From Diploptera punctata (lineage: Eukaryota > Arthropoda > Insecta > Blattodea > Blaberidae), in the NCBI GenBank assembly GCA_030220185.1, contig JASPKZ010003435.1:1102501-1166500 (forward strand): a DNA stretch of 64,000 bases, written 5' to 3'. Shown piece by piece: positions 54,652-63,330 of the stretch. How positions within the stretch are numbered: the stretch's first letter is position 1; each line of letters begins with the position of its first letter. Under the pieces are notes generated by a model. It searched no databases. It saw only the letters and a list, made by a program, of their open reading frames with translations, and was not told the origin of the DNA. The position numbers were made by a program, and so were the translations under genes.

Positions 54652-56193
54652 TTATCATAAGTAATGTCACGAGTAATTTCCAAATCATCGTGATACGTGA
54701 ATTTATCTACAGGATTTGGAAATCAAGAGTGGCATTTGTTAGGACTATTTAACGAATAAAATTAAGCTGTTTACTCAAAATTCATTATTCAAATATCGTT
54801 ACCGATGTTTCAAAATGTTTATGCTGATGATGTAGTACTATTGGCCGATAGCGAGGAGATACTAAAGGACAACACGCACACACCATTGAGTAACACTAAG
54901 AAATTAGGACTGGAAGTAAATATCAATAAAACTAAATATATGGTCACATGTAAAAATACATTATACGAGTATAATGGAAATGGACAGCTAATGACAAATG
55001 AGTGAAATTTTGAGGAAGTGGCTGAATTCAAATACCTAGGAACAATAATCACAAATAGGAATGAGATGCACAAAGAAATTAACATAGGCTTAATTCTGGA
55101 AATGCGTGCTATTATGCATTGCAGAGACTCTTGATGTCCCAACTCCTTTCAAAAAACGTTAAACTGAAAATATACAAAACTATTATCCTACCAGTTATAT
55201 TATATGGGTGCGTAACATGGACTCTGACTTTAAGGGAGGAAAGGACATTACAGGTATTTGAGAATAAAGTACTTAGAAAAATTTTTGGACCAAAGAGAGA
55301 TGAACAGACAGGTGAATGGAGAAGACTACATAACAGTGAACTATAAGGTCTTTATGGGGAGCCAGATATAATAAGAACGTTAAGTCTCGTAGACTGGGAT
55401 GGGCAGGACATGTTGCACGTATGGGGAATGGAAGACTTACATGGAAGCTTCTTGTAGGAAAGCCAGAGGGAAAACGTCCAGTTGGTAGACCAAGAATGAG
55501 GGGGAAAATAACATTGACTATGATCTGAGGGAATTAGATTATACAGGATATGATTGGAAAGCATTGGCTCAGGATAGGGATGAATGGAGAGCTTATGTCC
55601 TCGCGGCCATGAACCTACGGGTTCGATAGTGCCATTGAGTAAGTAAGAAAGTAAGTACGATGCTTTAAAATATCTATATATTTTATGTAAACGGCGATGT
55701 TTGAAAACAAATCAGAAATGTATGGTTATGTTCAATTTGTTTATTCACTGCAATTTGATCATATTATTTAATAACAAATTGGATCACAATATTGTAAGAA
55801 TGTACGCTGGTGGGGAAAAAAATTAAACACTTCAAATTGTATATTATAACCAACATTGTTGGTTATTAATTTATTTATTTTAGTACACAACACAGTAAAA
55901 TCATTATTTAAGAACACAATTATTAAACACAGAATTATCAAACGTGTAGTTCGAAGGAATCTGTTCATTATATTCTGTATTCAATGTATTTATTGGAGAA
56001 TCAGTCATTGAAAATAATACTCTGACCCGTTCAAAATATTAAAAAGATGGACTTTGTTTATGATAAAAGCAGGAGCTGGTAAAGAGAAATCGATAAAGAG
56101 CGAGGTGAAACAAAACTGCCAATGGTTGTAAAACAAAATCAATTGAAACGTGATTGGTCATTGACTCCCATTTGGGGCACGAGTGAAACAGTC
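54652..56193 (+). mobile_element. TIR-1 family element split by a LINE
   Basis: The left part (54652-54816) begins TTATCATAAGTAATGTC with a shortened hairpin. The right part (55658-56193) resumes at TTTAAAATATCTATATATTT, carries CGGCGATGTTTGAAAACAAA and ends CATTTGGGGCACGAGTG. The internal type matches copy 3 and the minus copy at 7.5-8.0 kb. Confidence 0.75.
54817..55657 (+). mobile_element. LINE-1fam 5'-truncated insertion in a TIR-1 element
   Basis: Flanked by CGATG(T/C)TT(C/T)AAAAT at 54803-54816 and 55658-55671, a ~14-bp target duplication with two differences. The fragment starts inside the RT at the YADDVVLL motif and runs to MNLRVR and a GTAAGTAAGAAAGTAAGTA tail. Frames break at about 55004, at 55085-55100 and after 55344. 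Many codons match the 34.2-kb element, so the two are closely related. Confidence 0.85.
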
Positions 56194-56540
56194 TCTAACA
56201 ATTGTAATTTTTTATTGTGCGTTTTTTATGATCTTAAGACAAATTGAATATCTTATAGAACGAATTATGTCTGTATAATCCCATACCGCATTGGCCTTCA
56301 CATACAGACCTACAATATGAGTCTTGTGAATTGTACAGAGCGATTTATTTACTTTTCCCTGAATTATTATTGTACCTCCATTTGTAAAATATATACTCGA
56401 CTTCCCACCGATTCTACTAATACTAGCGAAACAAAAGAATGCAGTTATGTATCACTCCGTGGTGTAATAGTACATTACAATGCGAGGTTGGGGAAGTGGT
56501 TTTTACAGAAGCGAGGAAATTATTAAAAACCGAGCGTTAG
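56194..56540. other. Sequence without a recognised gene
   Basis: A 69-codon frame at 56317-56526 has no known domain. Confidence 0.35.
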
Positions 56541-56559
56541 CGTGGTTCTTAATTTCCAA

Positions 56560-56800
56560 GATTCTAAATTAAAATATAAAATTATGAAATATTTACCTAG
56601 AAGGGCCATCTCCTCAGAATTATTAGTTATTTATCTATAACACTTTCGGAACTAGTCCCATCATCAGCAGGATTCAAAACTTGTGTTTCACTGAAGTTTT
56701 CATTTATCAGATGATCGTTGTTAACTGCCTTCAAAATTTCCATCCTCTGGAGTACGTTTATCTTAGCTAGAATCTTATTAATATTATTAATCTTTTAATG
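56560..56800 (-). mobile_element. Penelope-LTR-like half-palindrome with adjoining coding remnant
   Basis: 56568-56685 resembles one arm of the 10.1-kb palindrome (CCATCTCCTCAGAATTATTA, TTCGGAACTAGTCCCATCAT). The minus strand holds CTGATGATGGGACTAGTTCC followed by GAAAG, with an exact CTGATGA and GAAA. Just upstream on the minus strand a short frame reads MEILKAVNNDHLINENFSE and runs into the core, plausibly the ORF end of the parent element. Confidence 0.55.
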
Positions 56801-57111
56801 TTTCCGAGATTCTGTAAAATACTTCACACACGTGCGTTGTACATTATTTTCTGCACGATGGTGTTTTCAAAATAAATAATAGTAAAACAATAACGTATTT
56901 GTTGGAAATATTTGCATACATTATAAACAACTAAAAAAACGTTAACGTCTGGCCAATGTTTATAGGGTATATGCCGAAAATAATTTAGTTCAGACTACAG
57001 CAAGTCGTGACCCCAATCAGGGATAAAATGGCGGCAAGTACGAATTTATTGTTTTATATTGTTTCAAATAAAGTTCAGTTCATTTAAAATGCAGTGATTT
57101 GTTTCGTATAA

Positions 57112-57481
57112 GGTGAAAAGAAAGCCGTATATGAGACAACAATAGACTATTATGGCTATTACAAAGATAAATACCAATTAGATAGTATAACTGTTACAAG
57201 ATTGATGATCCCGGCAAGAGGTACCATACCAGGATTCATAGCTAAATTTTGTTATTTCTTAGATTTGGACAGAGTGTATCTTCCTAATATTGCCATCGCT
57301 GCCATTAGAGCATCAATTTCTATTATAAGAAACCATCTTTACGAAGTTTATACTTTATAGAATATTCTTCAATTAAATTTGACTTTTTTATGTATTTAAA
57401 AAATTTACAAATTCGAAAATTAATTGTCTGTATCATTTTGCCCTTGTGGCAATCATCTAATGAGGAAAGTTTTATATAATA
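57112..57481 (+). mobile_element. LINE C-terminal fragment with ATG-less 81-codon frame
   Basis: Begins exactly where the two duplicated loci diverge. The frame (57115-57357, stop TAG 57358-57360) includes RLMIPARGTIPGFIAKFCYF and ends AAIRASISIIRNHLYEVYTL. An (A/G)xGTIP motif followed by a short helix and stop recalls the extreme C-terminus of R2-type or related non-LTR polyproteins. There is no start codon, so it is a truncated remnant. Confidence 0.45.
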
Positions 57482-58322
57482 CTAGCGTACCCGGCAGACA
57501 TCGTCCTGCCCGAACGTTCAATTCTCATGTCGTGGGCGGACGATAAAAATATGTTACTTTTTTACCATAAAATTCTGAAATTATGACATATTTAGATGTT
57601 ATTGAATAAGTTCGCAAGAAAGCCTCTTAAAGCCTTTCGTTGTGGCTCAAGAAGTATGAATGATGACGTCACATAGTCATGAACATTAGAATTGTACCCT
57701 CCTTTGCAGATAAGTTAAGAACCGTCATATAACAATTATATTAGAGTGAAAAAAAAAGATAAATTGATGAGAGTGAGTCAAAACAGTTTTTTTTTCCCCA
57801 GCTAGATTTCATTTCTGACCCATACTGGCCGACATTCCACGAGAAAAATTTCTTCCCCCGTAGAGACTCGAACCACCGTAAGTCCCGTAGTTCTGCGCCA
57901 AGACTTCTTGCTTTAACCACTCGGCAATGGCGCGAGACTCTTGGTATCAATGCAAGACAAAAACGGTTTTTCTGAGTTATCCGTAAGAGATAAACATATG
58001 CTGTCGCGGATGTTTTTGTAGATCGTTTTGCGATATTCAATTCTGTGTACATTAATTTTATGTATTTGTTATGTCTTAGGCAGCGTAAGCCATTTAAGCG
58101 TCCAAAGAGCTCCTTTGTTGACGTTTTCCACTACAAAGGGCGATTTTCAAGGGTGTAGGAGTTGAGTATCACAACTGTCGTATAGCCTATGTTCATCCCG
58201 AGAATCTCCTGAACATTTTGCAAAAAACCCCATCTCAATCGGATCAACGGTATGGCCGCGCATAAAGTACGAACAAACAATTATACAAACAAACAAACAA
58301 ACATTAATTTTTATATATAAGA
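57482..58322 (-). mobile_element. Helitron H3 (non-autonomous) carrying a SINE-B
   Basis: The minus-strand 5' end TCTTATATATAAAAATTAATG is near 58322, followed by (GTTT)n and TTTATGCGCGGCCATACC. The 3' end is a hairpin GGCAG-8 nt-CTGCC (57493-57510), then GGGTACG and CTAG (57482-57485). This is the best-preserved Helitron terminus in the window. The middle matches H2 (AGGCAGCGTAAGCCATTTAA). Confidence 0.8.
57820..57943 (-). mobile_element. SINE-B head fragment inside Helitron H3
   Basis: Complement of CGCGCCATTGCCGAGTGG and GGTTCGAGTCTC, then AAGAAATTTTTCTCGTGGAA and CGGCCAGTATGG. It is truncated after ~120 bp. Confidence 0.75.
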
Positions 58323-58488
58323 TGACTATCTTTTGGATATGTTTTTGTAAATACATTGTACGTAGTGTACATAAACGGCAGTGGTTTGACTTCCCGCCCT
58401 AGGCGGGCAATTTGTAACGTTACAGTAAAATTATTTAGTTATTTATAGGTTGGCTACCCCGAAATTTAGGAAATTAAACTTTCAATAC

Positions 58489-58759
58489 CAAGAACAGCGG
58501 GTTACACGAGATGGGATCGGAAAAGGAACACCGATATCTTAAAAGAATTGAAGACTACGCCAATTTTGGAATATATTACACAGTACCAACTAACACCATC
58601 TAGAAAGAATGAGTTCAAATTGGATCCCCAAAGCTGTTTATAATTATATGCCAAGAGGACGAAGATCACTGGGCCGTCCTATGGAACGCTGGAGGGAAAA
58701 TTTTCTATAGGATCGTAACAGACCTTGGCCTAATACTTGGAAGGCAGAAGAAGAAGATA
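58489..58759 (+). mobile_element. LINE-6fam 3' end inside the duplicated block
   Basis: CGAGATGGGATCGGAAAAGG to the (GAA)n tail at 58749-58757, with SSNWIPKAVYN in frame and CAAGAGGACGAAGATCACTGG. The flanking duplicated block resumes at ATAATGG, so this insertion post-dates the duplication. Confidence 0.7.
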
Positions 58760-58830
58760 ATGGTCTCCATTGCTATAAATAAGACAGAACGCACTATCTT
58801 GCAAAAATGTTACTCGCGGCCACCACCTCT

Positions 58831-59211
58831 CCCAACTTTACAAAACGCGACACAATAATTAACTAATTACATTAGACTATTAATATAAACTGTGGACAGT
58901 AACATTCTAAATTGATAGATTAATCCAACATTCGCCATTAATGCTATGCATTTTACATTTTCCTGAACTCTTTATTCCAATTGTATTTCAATATTTAATA
59001 AAGGGTTATTTTCTGCACACTATACAGCTACAGACGGTAAGGGAAGTCACGCGGGTTTTGTTTATTTCCACATTATTCTTTCAGTTCGAATAGTATATTG
59101 ACCTTGACCTGTCCTCTACACAACTCCTCGTCACAAATACATTCAATTTTTTAATACAAGTAAATCAAGTGCGGAATGAAACTTTTGTGTATTTTAGATT
59201 ATAGAGCATTT
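58831..59211. other. AT-rich sequence, nothing recognised
   Basis: No supported gene or repeat. Confidence 0.35.
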
Positions 59212-59550
59212 ACACGCTTTATATTAGCTTGACCTGTATCTATCTATGTAACGGAATCTTTCAACGCGGTTTTCACCCACTTAAAATCATTGGATCGACT
59301 TGAAACTTTGTATACTTATAAAGGACCAATGCCAATACAATAATTTCATAATTTGTTTCTAAAATCATGGCCAGAATCATCAGAAAATCGAAAAAAGTGT
59401 CTTTGTAATTATGTAACGGAATCATTCAACACGATTTTCACCCACTTAAAATCATTGGATCGACTTGAAACTTTGTATACTTGTAAAGGACCAATGACAA
59501 TAGAATAATTTGATAAATGTTCCTAAATTCCTGGCCAGAATCAGCAGAAA
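59212..59550 (-). repeat. Two ~165-bp tandem units, inverse of 2872-3200
   Basis: AGCTTGACCTGTATCTATCT opens the array. CACTTAAAATCATTGGATCG and CTTGAAACTTTGTATACTTA occur twice, and CTGGCCAGAATC(A)GCAGAAAAT closes it. The order and junctions mirror the first locus. Confidence 0.75.
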
Positions 59551-59606
59551 ATAAAAATAATAGAAACCGGTATAATAGGTTGCGGACTTATCAACTTCTT
59601 ACTCAA

Positions 59607-59698
59607 TCGTGTAAGAGCTCAGTTGGTAGAGAGGTAGACTGCAGTGGTATATAATTTCAGTAATCCATAGGTCGCTGGTTCAAATCCGCTCCGGAGGA
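59607..59698 (+). pseudogene. tRNA-Tyr-like pseudogene with intron remnant
   Basis: AGCTCAGTTGGTAGAG (D-arm, A box), GGTAGACTGCAG (anticodon loop), a 16-18 nt intron-like insert, then ATCCATAGGTCGCTGGTTCAAATCC (T-arm, B box). The spacing and the 3' half fit eukaryotic tRNA-Tyr, whose gene carries an intron one base after the anticodon. The anticodon position reads GCA where GTA is expected, and the acceptor stem does not pair, so it is a pseudogene. Confidence 0.6.
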
Positions 59699-59784
59699 TT
59701 TTTTAGTAGAGTATTACTTTTAGCTCATACTACAATATTATCGAATTTAAAGATATTTACATTTTTATCTTATTCTGTAAAATA

Positions 59785-60075
59785 TTAAAAATAAAATAAA
59801 TAATAGTTTAAAAAACTGAAACAACACGCTTTATTAGAAAACCGAACTAACAAATGAAAAATAATTTTAATTTCCAACACACTTGGGATAAAATTAAAGT
59901 AGTCAACAAAAGAATCATCTCCAGAATAAAACTAGAGTGATCTACAAAAAAAAGCGTGGGGTGATCTATATCAATTAATATATTTGATAATAAACAGATA
60001 TTGGTAAAAGTAAAGTCTCTAAGAAGAAAACGTAAAAACTATAATAAGTACCACACGCTTTTGATGGTAAAATTA
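59785..60075. repeat. Partial copy of the 2.4-kb fold-back element
   Basis: AACAACACGCTTTATTAGAA, AAATAATTTTAATTTCCAAC and AATCATCTCCAGAATAAAAC match one arm. The central spacer (TATTTGATAATAAACAGATA) is in the opposite orientation to the first locus. The second arm is reduced to CGCTTTTGATGGTAAAATTA. Confidence 0.65.
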
Positions 60076-60079
60076 CCGG

Positions 60080-60600
60080 TACCGACTGACTGACTGACTG
60101 AGTGAGTGGTGGCAATGAGTAGCATTACCCAGGGTGCCGCTTTTTCTGGGAACCAGTTGTGGCCCCTTGGCGGCCGAATTCCATAGCATTGTTCATTATG
60201 GAGATTAGCCACTTAGCCCTCGTGTGTCTTGCAGCACATTCGGTAACGACTATAAAAGAACACAGGTGGTTGCCGCACACTTGGCACTTTTAAGTCAGGT
60301 TTATAGAGTTACCTGTTGTCTAATAATTAATTTTTCTCTATTCATTTTAATTTATACTATGTCATTAATAATCTTGTTCTCCTTTTTCATATATCTTGTA
60401 CATATTACATATTTAATGCGTTAAATTTAGAGTACATTATAAATATTAATTGTATTGTATTTATAACATGTAATCGTTTATGTATATCGTAATTTAGATG
60501 TAAGACTATTTTTTTGTATTTTTTAAAATCTGGTTGAGTGGCAGACAAGACCTTAAGGCCTTAACTGTGCCAGGTAAAATAAAGCTATTATTATTATTGC
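60080..60600 (+). mobile_element. LINE 3' UTR with (ATT)n tail
   Basis: Ends TCTGGTTGAGTGGCAGACAAG, AAGGCCTTAACTGTGCCAGG, AATAAAGC, then (ATT)n. This is the 3' UTR layout I recall for common insect non-LTR elements. Upstream, TGTCTTGCAGCACATTCGGT may be the last codons of its ORF. The left boundary is uncertain. A short (GACT)n lies at 60084-60103. Confidence 0.55.

Positions 60601-60658
<58 letters not shown>
60587..60658. repeat. (ATT)n/(AAT)n microsatellite at LINE tail
   Basis: A few ATT units, then about 19 AAT units. Confidence 0.9.
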
Positions 60659-60661
<3 letters not shown>

Positions 60662-60720
60662 TACATATTTATAAATAAAATACCAATCTAAAATATGTAT
60701 ATGTATCAATATGCAGTATA

Positions 60721-60850
<130 letters not shown>

Positions 60851-60875
60851 ACATGTATAAGAAAATACATGTTTG

Positions 60876-60978
60876 TGTTAGGATTCCTGAGTGGCTCAGA
60901 TGATTAGAGCACTAAACATACAGATTTTAGAGACTCCGGTTGAAACCTCGACATAGGCATTTATCTTTCTTTTTATGT
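60876..60978 (+). mobile_element. SINE-E (tRNA-like), plus copy
   Basis: TGAGTGGCTCAGATGATTAG (A box-like) and GGTTGAAACCTCGAC (weak B box), ending AGGCATTTATCTTTCTTTTTATG and running into (TA)n. Its 3' phrase matches the minus copies at 31.9-33.0 kb. Confidence 0.6.
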
Positions 60979-60979
60979 C

Positions 60980-61052
<73 letters not shown>

Positions 61053-61062
61053 CGCGCGCGCG
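60979..61062. repeat. 84-bp alternating purine-pyrimidine tract (TA)n-(TG)n-(CG)n
   Basis: Unbroken alternation from CATATA through (TG)n to (CG)9, ending GCGCGCGAA. Such tracts, above all the CG and TG parts, readily adopt left-handed Z-DNA. It ends 330 bp before the NAT-3 start codon. Confidence 0.9.
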
Positions 61063-61065
61063 AAG

Positions 61066-61392
61066 ACTAATGACTCTTTTTAAAAATTAAAAATCTTAAA
61101 TTATAGGAAAATGAAATTTTATCTCGATGTGTCTGATTTAGTCCTGTTCCCTCGCTGAGATTTTAGAGAAGGCTATACCTATATGTGGAAAAATAAGGGT
61201 AAATGTATAACAAAAATAAAAAAAAAACCTATATTGGCGTATTTCCACTACATAATAGTAAACTCAATCTACTTGACGTAATATTGCCAAGCATTTGTTA
61301 TGTTTAACCTCGAGTGTTCCGTGACGTAATACACTACACAGTTTTGCATATTGATAACTCTGCTTCAATTGTACTGTTCAACACATGAGAAA
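61066..61392 (+). promoter_or_regulatory. Upstream region of NAT-3
   Basis: No transposon is recognised between the microsatellite and the gene. An in-frame ATG at 61351 would add 14 residues, but the paralogues support the ATG at 61393. Confidence 0.3.
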
Positions 61393-61782
61393 ATGTCCGA
61401 CATCAAACAAGACAACAAGTGGAAGAGGCCAAAATCGGTACCCATCCCCACGGTATGGAGAAAGTGTTCTGGCACAAAAAAGATGGAAGATGGAACATTT
61501 TCCAAATTTGTAATACAAGACATAACTGAAGATACATATGAAGAAATTATAGAATTCATGGTAGAGAATTTTTGTAGAGACGAAACTATATGTCAGAGTT
61601 TAAATATTTCGGAAGATCCAGTGTCAAAACAGGAGTTTCGAGACTTATCGAAGGTCATGCTCTCCCATAATTTGGGCCTGGTGGCTTATGTCGAAGATGA
61701 AAATGGTCAACCTACGTCAAAAATTGCAGGTTGCAATGTTACATGTATCAGTCACAAATCTGACCATCTTACACATCAAATG
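61393..61782 (+). CDS. NAT-3 exon 1: GNAT N-acetyltransferase (arylalkylamine NAT-like), partial gene
   Basis: 130 codons ending in phase 0 at ATG|GTGAGT, the same length and phase as NAT-2 exon 1. The N-terminus KWKRPKSVPIPTVWRKC, the EDGTFSKFVIQDI segment, LGLVAYVEDE and KIAGCNV align with NAT-1 and NAT-2, but it is the most diverged of the three. The RGQGLG-bearing second exon is not found before the window ends, so the gene continues past 64000 or has lost its 3' half. The intron is at least 2.2 kb and filled with minisatellite. Confidence 0.8.
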
Positions 61783-61802
61783 GTGAGTGCAAAACATATT
61801 TT

Positions 61803-63120
61803 AGAAATACTATAATGTACAATAGAATAAACGATGTTTTATCTTACTTTATTTTTATAGACAACATATTTTTTAATTACAATAATGTACAACAGAATAA
61901 ATTATGTTTATTTTATTATTATGAACAAAACATATTTTTGAATTACAATAATACACAATAGAATAATAGAATAAAATAAGTTAAATACCTTCTTAGGTAA
62001 AATCCGTCGTCCTCAACTTTTATAATATGTGATCTTTTAAAAGTTGGGGACTACGGATTTTACCTAAGAAGGTATTTTAATTATTTTATGACTCTCCACC
62101 TCAACGGTTTTAACAATGATTTTATTAGTATTGATTATAACACATATATTGATTAGATCACGTATTTTAAAAGTTGAGGACGACGGATTTTACCTAAGAA
62201 GGTATTATAATTATTTTATGACTCTCCACCTCAACTGTTTTAACAATGATTTTATTAGTATTGATTATAACACATATATTGATTAGATCACGTATTTTAA
62301 AAGTTGAGGACTACGGATTTTACCGAAGAAGGTATTTTAACTTATTTTATTTTATGACTCTCCACTTCAACGGTTTTAACAATGAATTTTATTAGTATTG
62401 ACAATAGAAAAAAACTCTGCTATTTATATTATTTTCATGGACAAAAAAATTTAGATTTACAATAATATACAAGAGGATAAACGATGTTTATTTTATTTTA
62501 TTTATTTGAACAAAACATATTTTAGAATTACAATAATATACAATGAAGTAAATTAAATGTTTATTTTATTTTTTGGACAAACCATTTTAGAATTAAAATA
62601 ATATACAATAGAATAAACGATGCTTTTTTATTTTTTGGACAAAACATATTTTAGAATTACAATAATATACAATAGAATAAACGATGTTTTTGTTAATTTT
62701 ATTTTTGTGGACAAAACATAATTTTGAATTACAATAATACACAATAGAATAAACTATGTTTTTTTATTTTATTTTTTGGACAAAACATATTTTAAAATAA
62801 AAATAATATACAATAGAATAATTATGATTTTTATTTTATTTTGTGGACAAAACATATTTTTGAATTACAATCATACACAATAGAATAAACTATGCTTTTA
62901 TTTGATTTTTATGAATAAAAATTATTTAGAATTACAATAATATGCAAGAGAATAAACGATGCATTTTAAATTTGTTTTTGGACACAACATATTTTGCATT
63001 GCAATAATATACAATAGAATCAACTATGTTTTTAATTTTATTTGGTGGACAAAACATATTTTAGAAGTACAAATATATATAATAGAATAAACTCTGTTTA
63101 TTTTATTTTTGTGGGGTATT
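61803..63120. repeat. ~68-bp minisatellite in NAT-3 intron
   Basis: About 14 units share GACAAAACATATTTTAGAAT, TACAATAATATACAATAGAA and TAAACGATGTTTTT, with spacing mostly 65-72 bp. The array is interrupted at 61985-62400 by the palindromic/130-bp element. There is no coding potential. Confidence 0.85.
61985..62420 (-). repeat. Penelope-LTR-like inverted arm plus three 130-bp tandem units
   Basis: AAGTTG(A/G)GGACNACGGATTTT recurs at 62041, 62171 and 62301, giving a 130-bp period. An inverted arm (61993-62038) carries ATCCGTCGTCCTCAACTTTT. On the minus strand each unit contains CCGTTGAGGTGG and CGTCCTCAAC, the same landmarks as the left flank and arm of the palindromes at 10.1 and 44.8 kb. 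The hammerhead-like core is absent here. Confidence 0.65.
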
Positions 63121-63184
63121 CAATTTCTGGACACTTCTAAAATTCGTTGAAAATCATAGTTGGGTATATGTAGTAAATGTTAAA

Positions 63185-63330
63185 ATATTAAAACATTAAA
63201 ACAAGTGCCTGATATATCAGTCATCTTCAACTAAAATAAATTTCTGTTTAAAAAAACTTCGTCAAGTAGATAAAACCATGTAGGCCTTTCAGAAACATGT
63301 CCCATCTTCGGCATGTCATTTGGTTTATTT
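63185..63330 (-). repeat. Penelope-LTR-like half element
   Basis: ATCAGTCATCTTCAACTAAA and GTAGGCCTTTCAGAAACATG/TCCCATCTTCGGC follow the arm order of the other palindromes. The minus-strand core is CGAAGAT, GGGAC-AT-GTTTC, TGAAAGGCC. Only one arm is present. Confidence 0.5.

Larger units (their letters stand above)
56822..58830. repeat. Second copy of the duplicated 10.8-11.4 kb block, with insertions
   Basis: Same landmarks as the first copy, in order: ACGTGCGTTGTA (56831), GGTGTTTTCAAAATAA, AATGGCGGCAAGTACG (57026), TTTGGATATG, GGCAGTGGTTT (58378), CCCCGAAATTTAGGAA, and AATGGTCTCC ... GCACTATC (58760-58795). A LINE fragment, Helitron H3 and LINE-6fam have been inserted since the duplication. 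Confidence 0.6.

Noticed and set aside
61803..63120. CRISPR-like regularly spaced repeats
   Set aside because: Units are contiguous and diverged with no unique spacers, and the DNA is eukaryotic.
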